Notes: a model not told the origin generated them from the letters alone. Shown: positions 10,218 through 19,424, counted from the stretch's first letter. The stretch: 33,114 nt of DNA from Planococcus sp. CAU13 (GCF_000775575.1 NZ_JRGN01000309.1:1-33114); one strand, 5' to 3'. Numbers and translations: made by a program.

Positions 10218-10970
10218 TTGTTGTTTCATTATGTCATGGAAAGTGATACGGGAAAAAAGCGGGAAGTGAACGAAGATCGTGTGGCGGTCCTTCACCGGCC
10301 GGACGGATTGATGCTGGTTTTGGTGGCAGATGGGATGGGCGGCCATAAAGCGGGAGATGTTGCCAGTGAAATGACGGTTGCTGCAATGGGCAGCCTGTTC
10401 ATGAAAGCTGACAGAGAAAATTTCCTGTCAGTGGACAGCAAGAAAATGTGGCTCGATGAAAAAATCAGGCTCATCAACAGGGAGGTTTATGAATATGCAG
10501 GGGACCATCCAGAATGCAAAGGGATGGGCACCACGCTGATTGCCGCTTTGATAGAAGGAAATTCCTGCGTCATCTGCCATATCGGCGACAGCCGGGTGTA
10601 TACATTCAATGGCAAAGCAGAGCAGATTACGCGCGACCATTCGTATGTCAACGTGCTTGTCGATAATGGTGAAATCAGTGAAGAAGAAGCGGAAGATCAT
10701 CCGAAAAAGAATTGGATTGTGCGGGCCCTTGGAACAGAACCGGGTATTGAAGGTGAAATGCTTGAACTGGAACTAAGCGAATCTGCCTACCTGCTGATTT
10801 GTTCCGACGGCCTCAGCAATAAAATGTCCAAAGAAGAAATCGCGGAAATTCTCCGTTCCGAAGCGGCCCTGTCGCAAAAAGGAAAAGATCTTGTCGATCT
10901 TGCCAATGAAAAGGGAGGAGAAGACAATATTTCGTTCGTGCTTCTTGCCTCGAAAGCTGGGGAGGTGTAA
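10218..10970 (+). CDS. prpC: PP2C-type serine/threonine phosphatase PrpC
   Basis: PrpC is a metal-dependent PP2C phosphatase that reverses the phosphorylation made by PrkC. At 250 residues it matches the family. The metal-binding aspartates are seen in NED (18-20), VADGMGG (Asp38), the GDSRVY segment, SDGLSNKM and GGEDNISFV near the C-terminus. The start is TTG 10218, 7 bases after GAGGTG; a second TTG directly follows and cannot be excluded. Two bases separate it from prkC, so the pair is almost certainly co-transcribed and coupled. It directly follows rsmB with no rlmN between. Confidence 0.95.
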   Translation: MLFHYVMESDTGKKREVNEDRVAVLHRPDGLMLVLVADGMGGHKAGDVASEMTVAAMGSLFMKADRENFLSVDSKKMWLDEKIRLINREVYEYAGDHPECKGMGTTLIAALIEGNSCVICHIGDSRVYTFNGKAEQITRDHSYVNVLVDNGEISEEEAEDHPKKNWIVRALGTEPGIEGEMLELELSESAYLLICSDGLSNKMSKEEIAEILRSEAALSQKGKDLVDLANEKGGEDNISFVLLASKAGEV

Positions 10971-10972
10971 GT

Positions 10973-12958
10973 ATGTTAATCGGCAGAAACATCAATGGCC
11001 GCTATAAGATATTGAAATTGATCGGCGGAGGCGGCATGTCGAACGTCTATCTAGCGCATGACATGATTTTGGACCGTGATATTGCCATCAAGATCCTGCG
11101 CTACGATTTTTCAAACGAAGAAGAGCTTCGGAGAAGGTTTCAAAGAGAAGCCCTGTCAACGACGAGTCTGGCCCATCCGAATATCGTCAACATTTTCGAT
11201 GTCGGGGAAGACGGCTCAATGCCTTATCTGGTCATGGAATATGTACCAGGAAAAACGCTGAAAGAATACATAATCGAACATTCACCACTGCAGCCTGAAC
11301 GGGCTGTAAAGATTATGAAACAATTGGCATCCGCACTTGCGCATGCCCATCACAACCAGATTGTCCACCGGGATATCAAACCTCAGAACATTCTGATGGA
11401 TGCCGATGGCAATGTGAAAATTACCGACTTCGGCATCGCGATGGCATTGAGTGCCACTTCGTATACGCAAACCAATTCAGTGCTCGGAACCGTCCATTAT
11501 CTCTCGCCTGAGCAGGCACGCGGTGGCAACGCCACGAAAAAGTCGGATATTTATTCCCTGGGCATCGTCATGTACGAATTGCTGACAGGCAGGCTGCCGT
11601 TTTCAGGCGAATCCGCTGTTTCCATCGCTCTGAAGCACCTGCAGACCGAGACGCCGTCGCTGCGTGAAATCGTTCCAACAATACCGCAGAGCCTGGAAAA
11701 TGTAGTGTTGAAAGCGACAGCCAAAAATGCGCAGCACCGCTATCAGTCGGCGGATGAAATGGATGAAGATTTGTCGACAGTCTTATTGCCGGAAAGATTG
11801 AATGAGCCGAAATTCAGGGCGCCCATAGACGAAGATGCGACGCGTGCAATGCCGGCAATCAAAGATTCGTCGCCTTACATCAGTGCGGAAGAAACAATTA
11901 CAAATACAGCACCGGTTAAAAAGAATGCAAAAACCGATAAACAGCAGGTGCCTCCTCCACCGGTCAAGGACAAGAAAAAGAAATGGCCATGGATTGTGGG
12001 AGCATTGCTGTTCCTTGTCATTGCAGGCTTAACGGTTGCATTAGCGTTTCCGGATCTTTTCGGGCCGCAGCAGGTGACTGTTCCGGATGTAGCCGGTATG
12101 GAGCGGGATGAAGCGGTCGAAGAACTTCAGGCTGCCGGATTTGTCATAGGAGAAGAACAGGAACGTTATTCCGAGGAAGTCGAAGAAGGAGCTGTAATCC
12201 GGACAATTCCGGAAGCGGGCAAACTCAGAAGCAAGGAATCGGAAATCCAGTTATTTTTAAGCCTCGGCAAAGAATCTGCCCAACTGGCAGATTATGTCGG
12301 CCGTGATATTGAGCAGACCATGGAATTGGTGGAATCGAAATTTCTGGATGTCACTCAAACTGAACGTTTTTCAGATGAACCTGCAGGAACCATATTGGAG
12401 CAGAATCCGGAAGCGGGCAGCGAAATCATTCCAAGTGAAACAAAACTTGAATTCATTGTCAGTAAAGGCAAGGACATGCGCACAGTTGCTGATTTGTCGG
12501 GATACGATGAAGCGGCTCTCAGTGAATATGCCCGTTCGACAGGGTTCCATATCAATATAGTCGGAGAAGAAACTTCGTCTGAAGTGGCAGCCGGTACTGT
12601 CCTGAGTCAAACGCCTGCGGCAAACAGCGAGCTGGAGGCGGGAGCCGAAATTGACGTCGTTCTGTCATCGGGACGTCCGGAAATGCCGCAGAAGACATAC
12701 ATCCATACGGTTACGATTCCATATGAACCTGAAACGCCGGCAGAAGAAGGCGAAGAGCCTGTGGAGCAGCTGGTCCAGATCTATATTCAGGATGAAACGC
12801 GGACCATGGCCGAGCCGGTGGAAGAATTTACGATCACCGAAGATACCGAACACCGGATCCAATTGCAGATTGCTGAAGGAAATCAGGCCGTCTATCGTAT
12901 TTTCCGTGACAACCGGGTGATCGATGAAGAAACGATTGAATATAATAACGTGGAGTAA
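10973..12958 (+). CDS. prkC: PASTA-domain serine/threonine protein kinase PrkC
   Basis: PrkC is a membrane kinase that senses muropeptides or lipid II through external PASTA domains and phosphorylates cell-wall, translation and regulatory proteins. The 661 residues show a cytoplasmic kinase (about 12-270) with IGGGGMSNVY, Lys40 in AIKIL, HRDIKPQN with Asp134, DFG 152-154 and Thr-rich activation-loop residues 162-173. A Lys- and Pro-rich linker leads to one transmembrane helix near 338-360. Three PASTA repeats follow, at about 367-433, 434-500 and 501-567. A Glu-rich C-terminal domain (about 575-661) corresponds to the Ig-like domain of related kinases. GGGGAGGTG lies before the ATG, overlapping the prpC end. 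Confidence 0.97.
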   Translation: MLIGRNINGRYKILKLIGGGGMSNVYLAHDMILDRDIAIKILRYDFSNEEELRRRFQREALSTTSLAHPNIVNIFDVGEDGSMPYLVMEYVPGKTLKEYIIEHSPLQPERAVKIMKQLASALAHAHHNQIVHRDIKPQNILMDADGNVKITDFGIAMALSATSYTQTNSVLGTVHYLSPEQARGGNATKKSDIYSLGIVMYELLTGRLPFSGESAVSIALKHLQTETPSLREIVPTIPQSLENVVLKATAKNAQHRYQSADEMDEDLSTVLLPERLNEPKFRAPIDEDATRAMPAIKDSSPYISAEETITNTAPVKKNAKTDKQQVPPPPVKDKKKKWPWIVGALLFLVIAGLTVALAFPDLFGPQQVTVPDVAGMERDEAVEELQAAGFVIGEEQERYSEEVEEGAVIRTIPEAGKLRSKESEIQLFLSLGKESAQLADYVGRDIEQTMELVESKFLDVTQTERFSDEPAGTILEQNPEAGSEIIPSETKLEFIVSKGKDMRTVADLSGYDEAALSEYARSTGFHINIVGEETSSEVAAGTVLSQTPAANSELEAGAEIDVVLSSGRPEMPQKTYIHTVTIPYEPETPAEEGEEPVEQLVQIYIQDETRTMAEPVEEFTITEDTEHRIQLQIAEGNQAVYRIFRDNRVIDEETIEYNNVE

Positions 12959-12972
12959 GAAGGAGGAACTGT

Positions 12973-13869
12973 ATGCCGAAAGGTCAAATAAGAAAAGCTC
13001 TCAGCGGATTTTATTATGTGCTGGATGAAGATGGTAAGCGGTATATTCAATGCCGCGGCCGTGGCGTATTCCGAAACAGGCAAATCTCGCCGCTGGTCGG
13101 GGATATGGTGGATTATAAAGCGGATAATGATCTGGAAGGGACGATTTTGCACGTTTACGAGCGCAAAAATGAACTTGTCCGTCCGCCGATAGCGAATATC
13201 GACCAGGCAATTCTTGTTTTTTCGGCGAAGCAACCGGATTTTCATCCGTTATTACTGGACAGGTTCCTGGTCGCGATTGAACAGCATGGCATTCAGCCGG
13301 TCATTTGTCTGACCAAGATGGATTTGCTCAATGAAGAAGAGGAGCCCGCTATACAGGCATTTATCGCTGATTATGAAAAAATCGGCTATGAAGTCATTCC
13401 GACGTATATCGATGACCCCGAACTGCAGCAGCGGCTGATGCCGGTGCTGGAAGGAAAAACCAGTGTGCTTGCCGGCCAGTCCGGCGTAGGCAAATCGACC
13501 ATGCTGAACACGATTCTTCCTTCCCTCGAATTAAAAACGGATGATATTTCCAAAGCGCTGAACCGCGGCAAGCATACAACGCGCCATGTGGAATTGATTG
13601 AAGTCAACAGCGGCCTGCTGGCTGATACGCCGGGATTCAGTTCGTTCGATTTCGATGAGATTGAAAAAGAGGAACTGTCGGGCTGTTTTCCGGAGATGGC
13701 GGAAAGATCCAACGACTGTAAGTTCCGGGAATGCCTGCACTTGAATGAACCCAAATGTGCCATCAAGGCAGGAGTGGATTCCGGAGAGATTCCGGAATAC
13801 CGCTACAAACATTACCTGAAATTCCTGGAAGAAATTATGAGCAGAAAGCCGAGGTATTCCAATGATTAA
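12973..13869 (+). CDS. rsgA: Ribosome small subunit-dependent GTPase A
   Basis: RsgA (YloQ/CpgA) is a late 30S assembly factor whose GTPase is stimulated by the small subunit. The 298-residue protein is a circularly permuted GTPase. An N-terminal OB fold (about 1-70) comes first, then G4 TKMD (114-117), G1 GQSGVGKS (168-175) and G3 DTPG (218-221). A C-terminal zinc module follows, with Cys249, Cys254, His256 and Cys262. An AAGAAGGAGGAA ribosome site precedes the ATG. It sits right after prpC-prkC, which fits the reported phosphorylation of CpgA by PrkC in B. subtilis. Its 3' end overlaps rpe by 8 bases. Confidence 0.97.
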   Translation: MPKGQIRKALSGFYYVLDEDGKRYIQCRGRGVFRNRQISPLVGDMVDYKADNDLEGTILHVYERKNELVRPPIANIDQAILVFSAKQPDFHPLLLDRFLVAIEQHGIQPVICLTKMDLLNEEEEPAIQAFIADYEKIGYEVIPTYIDDPELQQRLMPVLEGKTSVLAGQSGVGKSTMLNTILPSLELKTDDISKALNRGKHTTRHVELIEVNSGLLADTPGFSSFDFDEIEKEELSGCFPEMAERSNDCKFRECLHLNEPKCAIKAGVDSGEIPEYRYKHYLKFLEEIMSRKPRYSND

Positions 13870-14527
13870 AATTGCACCGTCCATACTCGCCGCAGATTTT
13901 TCGAAACTGGGCGAAGAAGTATTGGCAGTTGAAAAAGCAGGGGCGGACTGGATCCATATCGACGTCATGGATGGCCATTTTGTTCCGAATATTTCATTCG
14001 GCGCCCCTGTCATGCAGGCGATCCGTCCATTGACTAAACTGCCGTTCGACGTCCATCTGATGATTGAAAATGCAGACCGTTATATAGAAGATTTCGCAAA
14101 AGCGGGAGCAGATTATATTACCGTCCATGTGGAAGCGAGTCCGCATCTGCACAGGACGATTCAATTGATCCGTTCATTCGGCGTGAAGCCGGGAGTCGTG
14201 CTGAATCCGCACACGCCGGTCGAATCCATACTTCCGATATTGGAAGACATTGACCTTGTGCTGTTCATGACAGTCAATCCAGGTTTCGGCGGGCAGAAAT
14301 TCATCTCTTCCGTGTTGCCGAAAGTGGAGCAGCTGGCCGGCATCATCAAAGACCGGGGTCTGGATATCGACATCCAAATCGACGGCGGCATCAATGAAGA
14401 AACAATCGTCGCCTGCGCCAAAGCCGGCGCCAATGTTTTTGTGGCCGGATCGGCGATTTACGGGAGTGTTGACCGGGCCGCCGCCCTGCAAAGCATCAAA
14501 AAGGCGGGCCAAGAGGCGATATCGTGA
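13862..14527 (+). CDS. rpe: Ribulose-phosphate 3-epimerase
   Basis: Rpe interconverts ribulose 5-phosphate and xylulose 5-phosphate in the pentose phosphate pathway. The 221-residue TIM-barrel has the family's ordered motifs: [16 protein letters not shown] at the N-terminus, [17 protein letters not shown] (catalytic Asp and metal ligand), [24 protein letters not shown] and [10 protein letters not shown] near the second catalytic Asp. The ATG lies inside the end of rsgA with a GAGG site upstream. A 4-base overlap (GTGA) leads into thiN. Confidence 0.97.
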   Translation: MIKIAPSILAADFSKLGEEVLAVEKAGADWIHIDVMDGHFVPNISFGAPVMQAIRPLTKLPFDVHLMIENADRYIEDFAKAGADYITVHVEASPHLHRTIQLIRSFGVKPGVVLNPHTPVESILPILEDIDLVLFMTVNPGFGGQKFISSVLPKVEQLAGIIKDRGLDIDIQIDGGINEETIVACAKAGANVFVAGSAIYGSVDRAAALQSIKKAGQEAIS

Positions 14528-15165
14528 AAGTGATTATTGTGGCGGGAGGTCCGGCGGACGAATTGCCGGACTTTTCCATCTCGCCGGAAGCGCTCTTCAT
14601 CGGAGTCGATGCAGGAACTGTGGAGTTATTGGAAAGAGGCATCCGTCCTGCCGCAGCGATAGGGGATTTTGATTCTGTTTCAGCTGGGCAATTCGAACGC
14701 ATCAAAAGAATTTTTCCGGATTTGGAACCGGCAGCTGCCGAAAAAGATGAAACCGATACGGAACTGGCATTGGCGGAAGCCCTTACCCACCAGCCGGAAA
14801 CCGTCATCATTACAGGCGTTACCGGCGGGCGGCTCGATCATTATATGAGTGCGCTCCATGCCCTGTACGATTATCAGCTGAGTTATCCGCAGATCCAGTT
14901 CTTTTTGATCAATAAACAGAACCGCATCCGATTTCTGGAGGCTGGCAGCCATGCGATCCAGCGCGACAGCCGCTACCGCTATATTTCCTTTTATCCGTTC
15001 GCCGAAGAAATAAAAAGGTTCAGCCTGAGCGGCTTCAAATATGAAGTGCTGGATGAAACCATTCCGTTCGGATCAACCCGCTTCATCAGCAATGAACTCG
15101 GAAGTGCCGGCGTTGTTTCTTTTATGGAAGGAAACTGCATCATGATCGAAAGCGCAGATGAATAA
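14524..15165 (+). CDS. thiN: Thiamine pyrophosphokinase
   Basis: ThiN transfers pyrophosphate from ATP to thiamine, making the cofactor thiamine pyrophosphate. The 213-residue product has [16 protein letters not shown] and IGDFDSVS (about 47-53) in the N-terminal nucleotide-binding half, then [15 protein letters not shown] (about 73-86), which carries catalytic acids. The [13 protein letters not shown] motif near 98-110 and a C-terminal beta domain that binds thiamine follow. The GTG start overlaps the rpe stop. No thiamine riboswitch is seen, as expected for a gene embedded in an operon. In B. subtilis spoVM follows; here only a terminator and the convergent rpmB do. Confidence 0.95.
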   Translation: MKVIIVAGGPADELPDFSISPEALFIGVDAGTVELLERGIRPAAAIGDFDSVSAGQFERIKRIFPDLEPAAAEKDETDTELALAEALTHQPETVIITGVTGGRLDHYMSALHALYDYQLSYPQIQFFLINKQNRIRFLEAGSHAIQRDSRYRYISFYPFAEEIKRFSLSGFKYEVLDETIPFGSTRFISNELGSAGVVSFMEGNCIMIESADE

Positions 15166-15178
15166 AAAAATCCCCACG

Positions 15179-15215
15179 AAAAAATGCCAGGCTGACGATA
15201 GTCAGACCTGGCATT
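15179..15215 (-). terminator. Terminator between convergent thiN and rpmB
   Basis: AATGCCAGG + CTGAC (15183-15196) pairs with GTCAG + CCTGGCATT (15201-15215) around a GATA loop, with one bulged A. On the minus strand the hairpin is followed by a six-T run, so it mainly serves rpmB. On the + strand the downstream tract is weak, so any role for thiN is partial. Confidence 0.85.
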
Positions 15216-15229
15216 ATTCATGAGAACGA

Positions 15230-15418
15230 TTAAACGCGCTCAACTTTTCCTGATTTCAATGCTCTCGCAGAAACCCAAACGCGTTTCGGTTTGCCGTTAA
15301 CAAGGATACGAACTTTTTGAAGGTTTGCTCCCCATGTACGTTTTGTCGAATTCATCGCGTGTGAACGAGCATTTCCAGCGCGAGCTTTACGTCCGCTGAT
15401 TGCACATACTTTAGCCAT
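15230..15418 (-). CDS. rpmB: 50S ribosomal protein L28
   Basis: L28 is a small rRNA-binding component of the large ribosomal subunit. The 62-residue product reads [16 protein letters not shown], then [18 protein letters not shown] and the C-terminal [12 protein letters not shown], matching the Bacillus protein closely. It has only one cysteine, so it is the zinc-free (C-minus) form. A strong GAGGAGGT ribosome site sits about 8 bases before the ATG. Being transcribed against its neighbours, with its own terminator, it is a single-gene unit. Confidence 0.97.
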   Translation of the reverse strand: MAKVCAISGRKARAGNARSHAMNSTKRTWGANLQKVRILVNGKPKRVWVSARALKSGKVERV

Positions 15419-15451
15419 GTAAGTACCTCCTCACAAGTGAAGCTGAAAATT

Positions 15452-15522
15452 ATTATAGAATTTCAGTTCGTTTTTCATTTCACATACTTTACTAATTTAC
15501 CATAGACATTTGGCCATTGCAA
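15452..15522 (-). promoter_or_regulatory. Candidate rpmB promoter region
   Basis: On the minus strand two options are visible. TTGCAA (15522-15517), a 17-base spacer and TAAATT (15499-15494) form one pair. A perfect TATAAT (15457-15452), about 33 bases before the start codon, has no good -35 box. The gap is strongly AT-rich, but which -10 is used cannot be decided by eye. Confidence 0.35.
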
Positions 15523-15574
15523 CTAATTTTGATGCCCTTTAAAGAAAAAAACCTTTACACCTTAAAACGCCTGC

Positions 15575-15603
15575 TTTTCTTATATAGGGGTTTGTTGTAG
15601 AAT
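15575..15603 (+). promoter_or_regulatory. Weak candidate promoter for yloU-fakA
   Basis: TAGAAT at 15598-15603 lies 35 bases before the yloU ATG. The hexamer 17 bases upstream, TTTTCT, is a poor -35 match. A promoter is expected here because the gene begins a new unit divergent from rpmB, but its exact elements are uncertain. Confidence 0.25.
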
Positions 15604-15638
15604 GAAAAGAGTGAAATAGGACTCAAGGAGGAATTCTG

Positions 15639-16001
15639 ATGTCGATTGAAATTAAAAATGACTATGGCCAAATCGATATTTCCAATGATGTAATCGCTCA
15701 AATCGCCGGTGGTGCTGCAATCGAATGCTACGGCATTGTCGGAATGGCGACAAAACATCAAATACGCGATGGCCTGACTGATATACTTCGCAAAGAGAAT
15801 TTTGCCAAAGGTGTGATTGTGCGCCAGGAAGACGGCGACTTGATCGTAGATATGTATGTCATCATCAGTTATGGGACGAAGATTTCAGAAGTTGCCTACC
15901 AGGTACAGTCAAAAGTGAAATATACAATCACGAAAACGCTTGGCATGCCTGTAAAGGCAGTAAATATCTATGTTCAAGGTGTTCGCGTAACGAACCCGTA
16001 G
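15639..16001 (+). CDS. yloU: Asp23/Gls24 family envelope stress response protein
   Basis: Members of this family (Asp23, Gls24, YloU) are small soluble or membrane-associated proteins linked to cell-envelope stress. No enzymatic role is known. The 120-residue product has the family's two-layer pattern: QIDISNDVIAQIAGGAAIECYGIVGMA near the N-terminus, a middle DLIVDMYVIISYGTKI strand, and VKAVNIYVQGVRV at the end. An AAGGAGGAA ribosome site lies 7 bases before the ATG. It is directly followed, 18 bases on, by fakA, the same pairing as yloU-yloV in B. subtilis. Confidence 0.93.
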   Translation: MSIEIKNDYGQIDISNDVIAQIAGGAAIECYGIVGMATKHQIRDGLTDILRKENFAKGVIVRQEDGDLIVDMYVIISYGTKISEVAYQVQSKVKYTITKTLGMPVKAVNIYVQGVRVTNP

Positions 16002-16019
16002 GAGGAGGAAGAAGCGGTT

Positions 16020-17672
16020 ATGAAGTCATTAAACGGAATTAAATTCGCCGAAATGGTTCAAATGGGATCTCATCATTTGTTCCAGAATGCGGATTATGTA
16101 GATGCGTTGAACGTCTTTCCAGTGCCTGACGGCGATACGGGAACTAATATGAATTTATCCATGACATCGGGTGCAAAAGAGACAGAGGCCAACGTCCAGG
16201 AGCATATCGGCAAAACTGCCGCTGCTCTGTCGAAAGGCCTGCTGATGGGAGCGCGCGGCAACTCGGGCGTAATCCTATCCCAATTGTTCCGCGGTTTCAG
16301 CAAAGCGATTGCGGGCGAGAAGGAATTGTCGGCAAAGCAATTGGCTGAGGCTCTTCAGCATGGTGTCGAAACGGCCTATAAAGCTGTCATGAAACCGGTG
16401 GAGGGCACAATCCTTACCGTGGCGAAAGATTCGGCAGCCAAAGGCATGGAACTCTCGAAAGATGAAACAGATATCATTGTGTTGTTTGAAGGAATCCTTA
16501 CGGAAGCGAAAGCTTCATTGGAGCGGACACCGGATCTGCTGCCGGTATTAAAGGAAGTTGGCGTAGTGGACAGCGGCGGACAAGGGCTCGTCTATGTATT
16601 TGAAGGCTTTTTGGCCTGCCTGAAAGGCGAGCCATTGCCGGAGAAGCATGTCAACGATTCGATGAATGACCTGGTCAGCGCTGAACATCATAAGAATATT
16701 GCCGGGTTTATGGACACAGCAGATATTGAATTCGGCTACTGCACAGAATTCATGGTGAAATTCGAAGACGGTAAAAAAGAATTCAACGAAGCGGAATTCC
16801 GTTCGGATTTGAGTGCTTACGGAGATTCACTTCTTGTTATTGCAGACGACGAAGTGGCGAAAATCCATATCCACTCGGAAGAACCCGGAAAAGTACTTAC
16901 ATACGGCCAGGATTACGGCAGCCTGATCAGCATGAAAATCGAAAATATGCGCCAGCAGCATATCGATATTGTCGGAGAAGACTTTAAAAAAGCGGATAAC
17001 AAGCAGGACACGAAGCATCCATATGCCGTGGTGACAATAGCGATGGGAGAAGGCGTGGCAGAATTACTGCGCTCAATCGGCGCTTCCTATGTCATTGAAG
17101 GCGGGCAGACCATGAACCCTTCCACGGAAGATATCGTCAACGCCATCCGTTCGGTATCGGCTGAACGCGTGCTGATTCTGCCGAACAATAAAAACATTAT
17201 CATGGCTGCTGAACAGGCGGCCGAAATTCTTGATATTGAAGCCGCTGTGGTGCCGACTAAGGACGTACCTCAGGGAATGGCTGCGCTGCTCGCATTCAAC
17301 CCTTCAGCGAGCGTCGAAGAAAACCGGAAAACGATGTCCGGCGCATCGGAGCATGTAAAATCGGGTTCTGTAACATTTGCAGTGCGCGATACCTCCATTG
17401 ATGGGATCACCATCAAAAAAGATGATTTTATGGGCATATCGGATGGGAAGATTGTCGTCTCAAACGAAAGCCTGGAAAATGTTGTGGAAGAATTGGTGAA
17501 AAAGCTGATCGATTCCGATTCAGAAATCGTCACCATTCTTTACGGTGAAGATGTGACGAAGGAGGATGCCGAAAAGCTCGGCGAATTTATCGAGTCGCTG
17601 AATGATGAAGTGGAAGTTGAAATCCATAATGGCAAACAGCCGCTCTATCCTTATATTATTTCTGTGGAATGA
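16020..17672 (+). CDS. fakA: Fatty acid kinase catalytic subunit FakA (DAK2 domain)
   Basis: FakA phosphorylates exogenous fatty acids carried by FakB, so that PlsX/PlsY can use the acyl phosphates for phospholipid synthesis. Older names are YloV and DAK2-domain protein. The 550-residue product opens with a DAK2 nucleotide-binding domain: VPDGDTGTNMNLSM, with acidic metal ligands Asp37 and Asp39, and GARGNSGVILSQLFRGF. A middle and C-terminal FakA domain follows, with the IHIHSEEPG stretch and LYPYIISVE at the end. TAGGAGGAGGA precedes the ATG. It lies a few genes from plsX, which uses its product. A FakB gene is not in the window. Confidence 0.93.
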   Translation: MKSLNGIKFAEMVQMGSHHLFQNADYVDALNVFPVPDGDTGTNMNLSMTSGAKETEANVQEHIGKTAAALSKGLLMGARGNSGVILSQLFRGFSKAIAGEKELSAKQLAEALQHGVETAYKAVMKPVEGTILTVAKDSAAKGMELSKDETDIIVLFEGILTEAKASLERTPDLLPVLKEVGVVDSGGQGLVYVFEGFLACLKGEPLPEKHVNDSMNDLVSAEHHKNIAGFMDTADIEFGYCTEFMVKFEDGKKEFNEAEFRSDLSAYGDSLLVIADDEVAKIHIHSEEPGKVLTYGQDYGSLISMKIENMRQQHIDIVGEDFKKADNKQDTKHPYAVVTIAMGEGVAELLRSIGASYVIEGGQTMNPSTEDIVNAIRSVSAERVLILPNNKNIIMAAEQAAEILDIEAAVVPTKDVPQGMAALLAFNPSASVEENRKTMSGASEHVKSGSVTFAVRDTSIDGITIKKDDFMGISDGKIVVSNESLENVVEELVKKLIDSDSEIVTILYGEDVTKEDAEKLGEFIESLNDEVEVEIHNGKQPLYPYIISVE

Positions 17673-17679
17673 ATTCAAG

Positions 17680-17720
17680 CCGCCGAAGAAAAGGCCACCC
17701 CTTTTCTTCGGCGGTTTTTT
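17680..17720 (+). terminator. Strong rho-independent terminator of yloU-fakA
   Basis: CCGCCGAAGAAAAGG (17680-17694) pairs perfectly with CCTTTTCTTCGGCGG (17700-17714). The loop is five bases and six T follow. It begins 8 bases after the fakA stop. Confidence 0.95.
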
Positions 17721-17777
17721 GCATTTCATAAGTTGCTCCGATCGCCCATGCCTCTTGGGCTGAAAGCATTTTTATCT

Positions 17778-17807
17778 TTGTCTAAAGCGCATCATTCATG
17801 TTAAACT
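17778..17807 (+). promoter_or_regulatory. Candidate sdaAB-sdaAA promoter
   Basis: TTGTCT (17778-17783) and TAAACT (17802-17807) are 18 bases apart and 37 bases before the sdaAB ATG. A new promoter is expected because a strong terminator lies just upstream. Confidence 0.4.
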
Positions 17808-17844
17808 GGAATTATACGCAAATTGAGGGAAAGGGGTTTGAGCC

Positions 17845-18507
17845 ATGAAGTTCAAATCTGTTTTTGATATTATCGGTCCGGTCATGATCGGACCATCTTC
17901 TTCGCATACCGCGGGAGCAGCCCGCATCGGAAGAGTAGCGAGGGATCTGTTCGGGCGGCAGCCGGAATGGGCAAGAATTCATCTTTATGGCTCTTTCGCC
18001 GAAACTTATAAAGGACACAGCACGGACGTCGCGATTGTCGGCGGCCTGCTGGATTATGATACAGACGATGAACGCATTAAAACTTCATTTGAAGAAGCGG
18101 CAGCAGCCGGTATGGCTTTCGAGTTTATTCCGGAGACCGGTCACACCGACCACCCCAATACAGCACGCGTCGTTATTGGCGACAGCCAGACTGAAATGTC
18201 GATGATGGGCATTTCCATCGGCGGCGGCAAGATTGAAATCACGGAATTGAACGGCTTCCCGCTGCGGCTGTCAGGCAATCACCCGGCCATTCTGGTCGTG
18301 CACGATGATCGCTCGGGCTGTATTGCAAACGTTTCCAACTGCCTGTATCGGCATGATATCAATATTGGCCATATGGAAGTGTCGCGGCGCCAAAAAGGGG
18401 AAATGGCTTTAATGGTCATCGAAGTGGACCAGACGGTGGACAAAGCTGTGATGGATGAATTGCGGCAGCTGCCGAATATCACACAAGTGACACGGATTGC
18501 TGACTGA
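17845..18507 (+). CDS. sdaAB: L-serine dehydratase, iron-sulfur-dependent, beta subunit
   Basis: The beta chain joins the alpha chain to form an iron-sulfur enzyme that deaminates L-serine to pyruvate and ammonia. The 220-residue product begins with the dehydratase beta domain: FDIIGPVMIGPSSSHTAGAARIGR, then GSFAETYKGHSTDVAIVGGLL, typical of the family. A C-terminal ACT domain (about 145-220, HPAILVVHDDRSGCIANVS then MEVSRR) is a small amino-acid-sensing fold. GAGGGAAAGGGG precedes the ATG. The alpha subunit follows 17 bases later, and the two form a transcription unit. Confidence 0.96.
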   Translation: MKFKSVFDIIGPVMIGPSSSHTAGAARIGRVARDLFGRQPEWARIHLYGSFAETYKGHSTDVAIVGGLLDYDTDDERIKTSFEEAAAAGMAFEFIPETGHTDHPNTARVVIGDSQTEMSMMGISIGGGKIEITELNGFPLRLSGNHPAILVVHDDRSGCIANVSNCLYRHDINIGHMEVSRRQKGEMALMVIEVDQTVDKAVMDELRQLPNITQVTRIAD

Positions 18508-18524
18508 AGAGGAGGATATTATAA

Positions 18525-19424
18525 ATGGATGTATTATTCCGCAACGTTAAAGAATTGGTGGAACGTGCAGAAACAGAAAATAAATTGATTTCAGAAATCA
18601 TGATTGAGCAGGAAATGCTCATCACCCAGCGCAGCCGTGAAGAAATTATGGTGCAGATGGAACGCAATCTGACGGTGATGGAAGAAGCGGTTGAAAAAGG
18701 CCTGAAAGGCGTCCATTCCGTTTCCGGGTTAACTGGCGGAGACGCTGTCCTCCTGCAGGCGTATATCGAAAAAGGCAATTCCCTGTCAGGCACGCTGATG
18801 CTCGATGCTGTCAGCAAAGCAGTGGCAACGAACGAAGTCAATGCGGCAATGGGTACGATCTGTGCCACTCCGACTGCCGGTTCGGCAGGCGTTGTGCCGG
18901 GTACATTGTTTGCGGTTAAAAACCAGTTGAATCCGACTCGTGAACAGATGATCCGTTATTTATTCACTTCCGGCGCATTTGGATTTGTTGTCGCGAACAA
19001 CGCCTCCATATCCGGCGCTGCCGGCGGCTGCCAGGCGGAAGTCGGTTCAGCTGCGGCGATGGCTGCAGCGGCAATCGTTGAAATGGCCGGCGGATCACCG
19101 CAGCAGAGTTCGGAAGCTTTTGCAATTACGATGAAAAACATGCTCGGACTGGTCTGCGATCCGGTGGCGGGATTAGTGGAAGTTCCTTGCGTAAAACGAA
19201 ATGCCATGGGAGCTTCGAATGCGGTAGTTGCGGCTGATATGGCGCTTGCGGGCGTTACCAGTCGCATCCCTTGCGACGAAGTGATCGGAGCGATGTTCGA
19301 AATTGGCCAGTCGATGCCGAGTGCATTGAAAGAAACGGCCAAAGGCGGCCTGGCTGCGACTCCTACGGGCAAATGGCTGGAGGCGAAGATCTTTGGCGGC
19401 GCGGTTGTCGGCAGTGGCAAGTAA
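18525..19424 (+). CDS. sdaAA: L-serine dehydratase, iron-sulfur-dependent, alpha subunit
   Basis: This is the catalytic chain of the two-subunit serine dehydratase; it ligates the 4Fe-4S cluster that acts as Lewis acid on serine. The 299 residues match the Bacillus-type alpha subunit. Visible signatures are GTICATPTAGSAGVVPG, AAGGCQAEVGSAAAMAAAA and CDPVAGLVEVPCVKRN; their cysteines are the likely cluster ligands. AAGAGGAGGATA precedes the ATG. The last 32 bases overlap the proposed start of recG. Confidence 0.96.
   Translation: MDVLFRNVKELVERAETENKLISEIMIEQEMLITQRSREEIMVQMERNLTVMEEAVEKGLKGVHSVSGLTGGDAVLLQAYIEKGNSLSGTLMLDAVSKAVATNEVNAAMGTICATPTAGSAGVVPGTLFAVKNQLNPTREQMIRYLFTSGAFGFVVANNASISGAAGGCQAEVGSAAAMAAAAIVEMAGGSPQQSSEAFAITMKNMLGLVCDPVAGLVEVPCVKRNAMGASNAVVAADMALAGVTSRIPCDEVIGAMFEIGQSMPSALKETAKGGLAATPTGKWLEAKIFGGAVVGSGK

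Noticed and set aside
15419-15638. Divergent rpmB/yloU gap examined for a riboswitch or small RNA.
   Set aside because: It is AT-rich without strong stems or recognisable aptamer motifs; only weak promoter candidates remain.
17744-17760. Small hairpin GCCCA/TGGGC after the fakA terminator.
   Set aside because: Only five pairs, with no direct T-run and a strong terminator just before it; likely chance.
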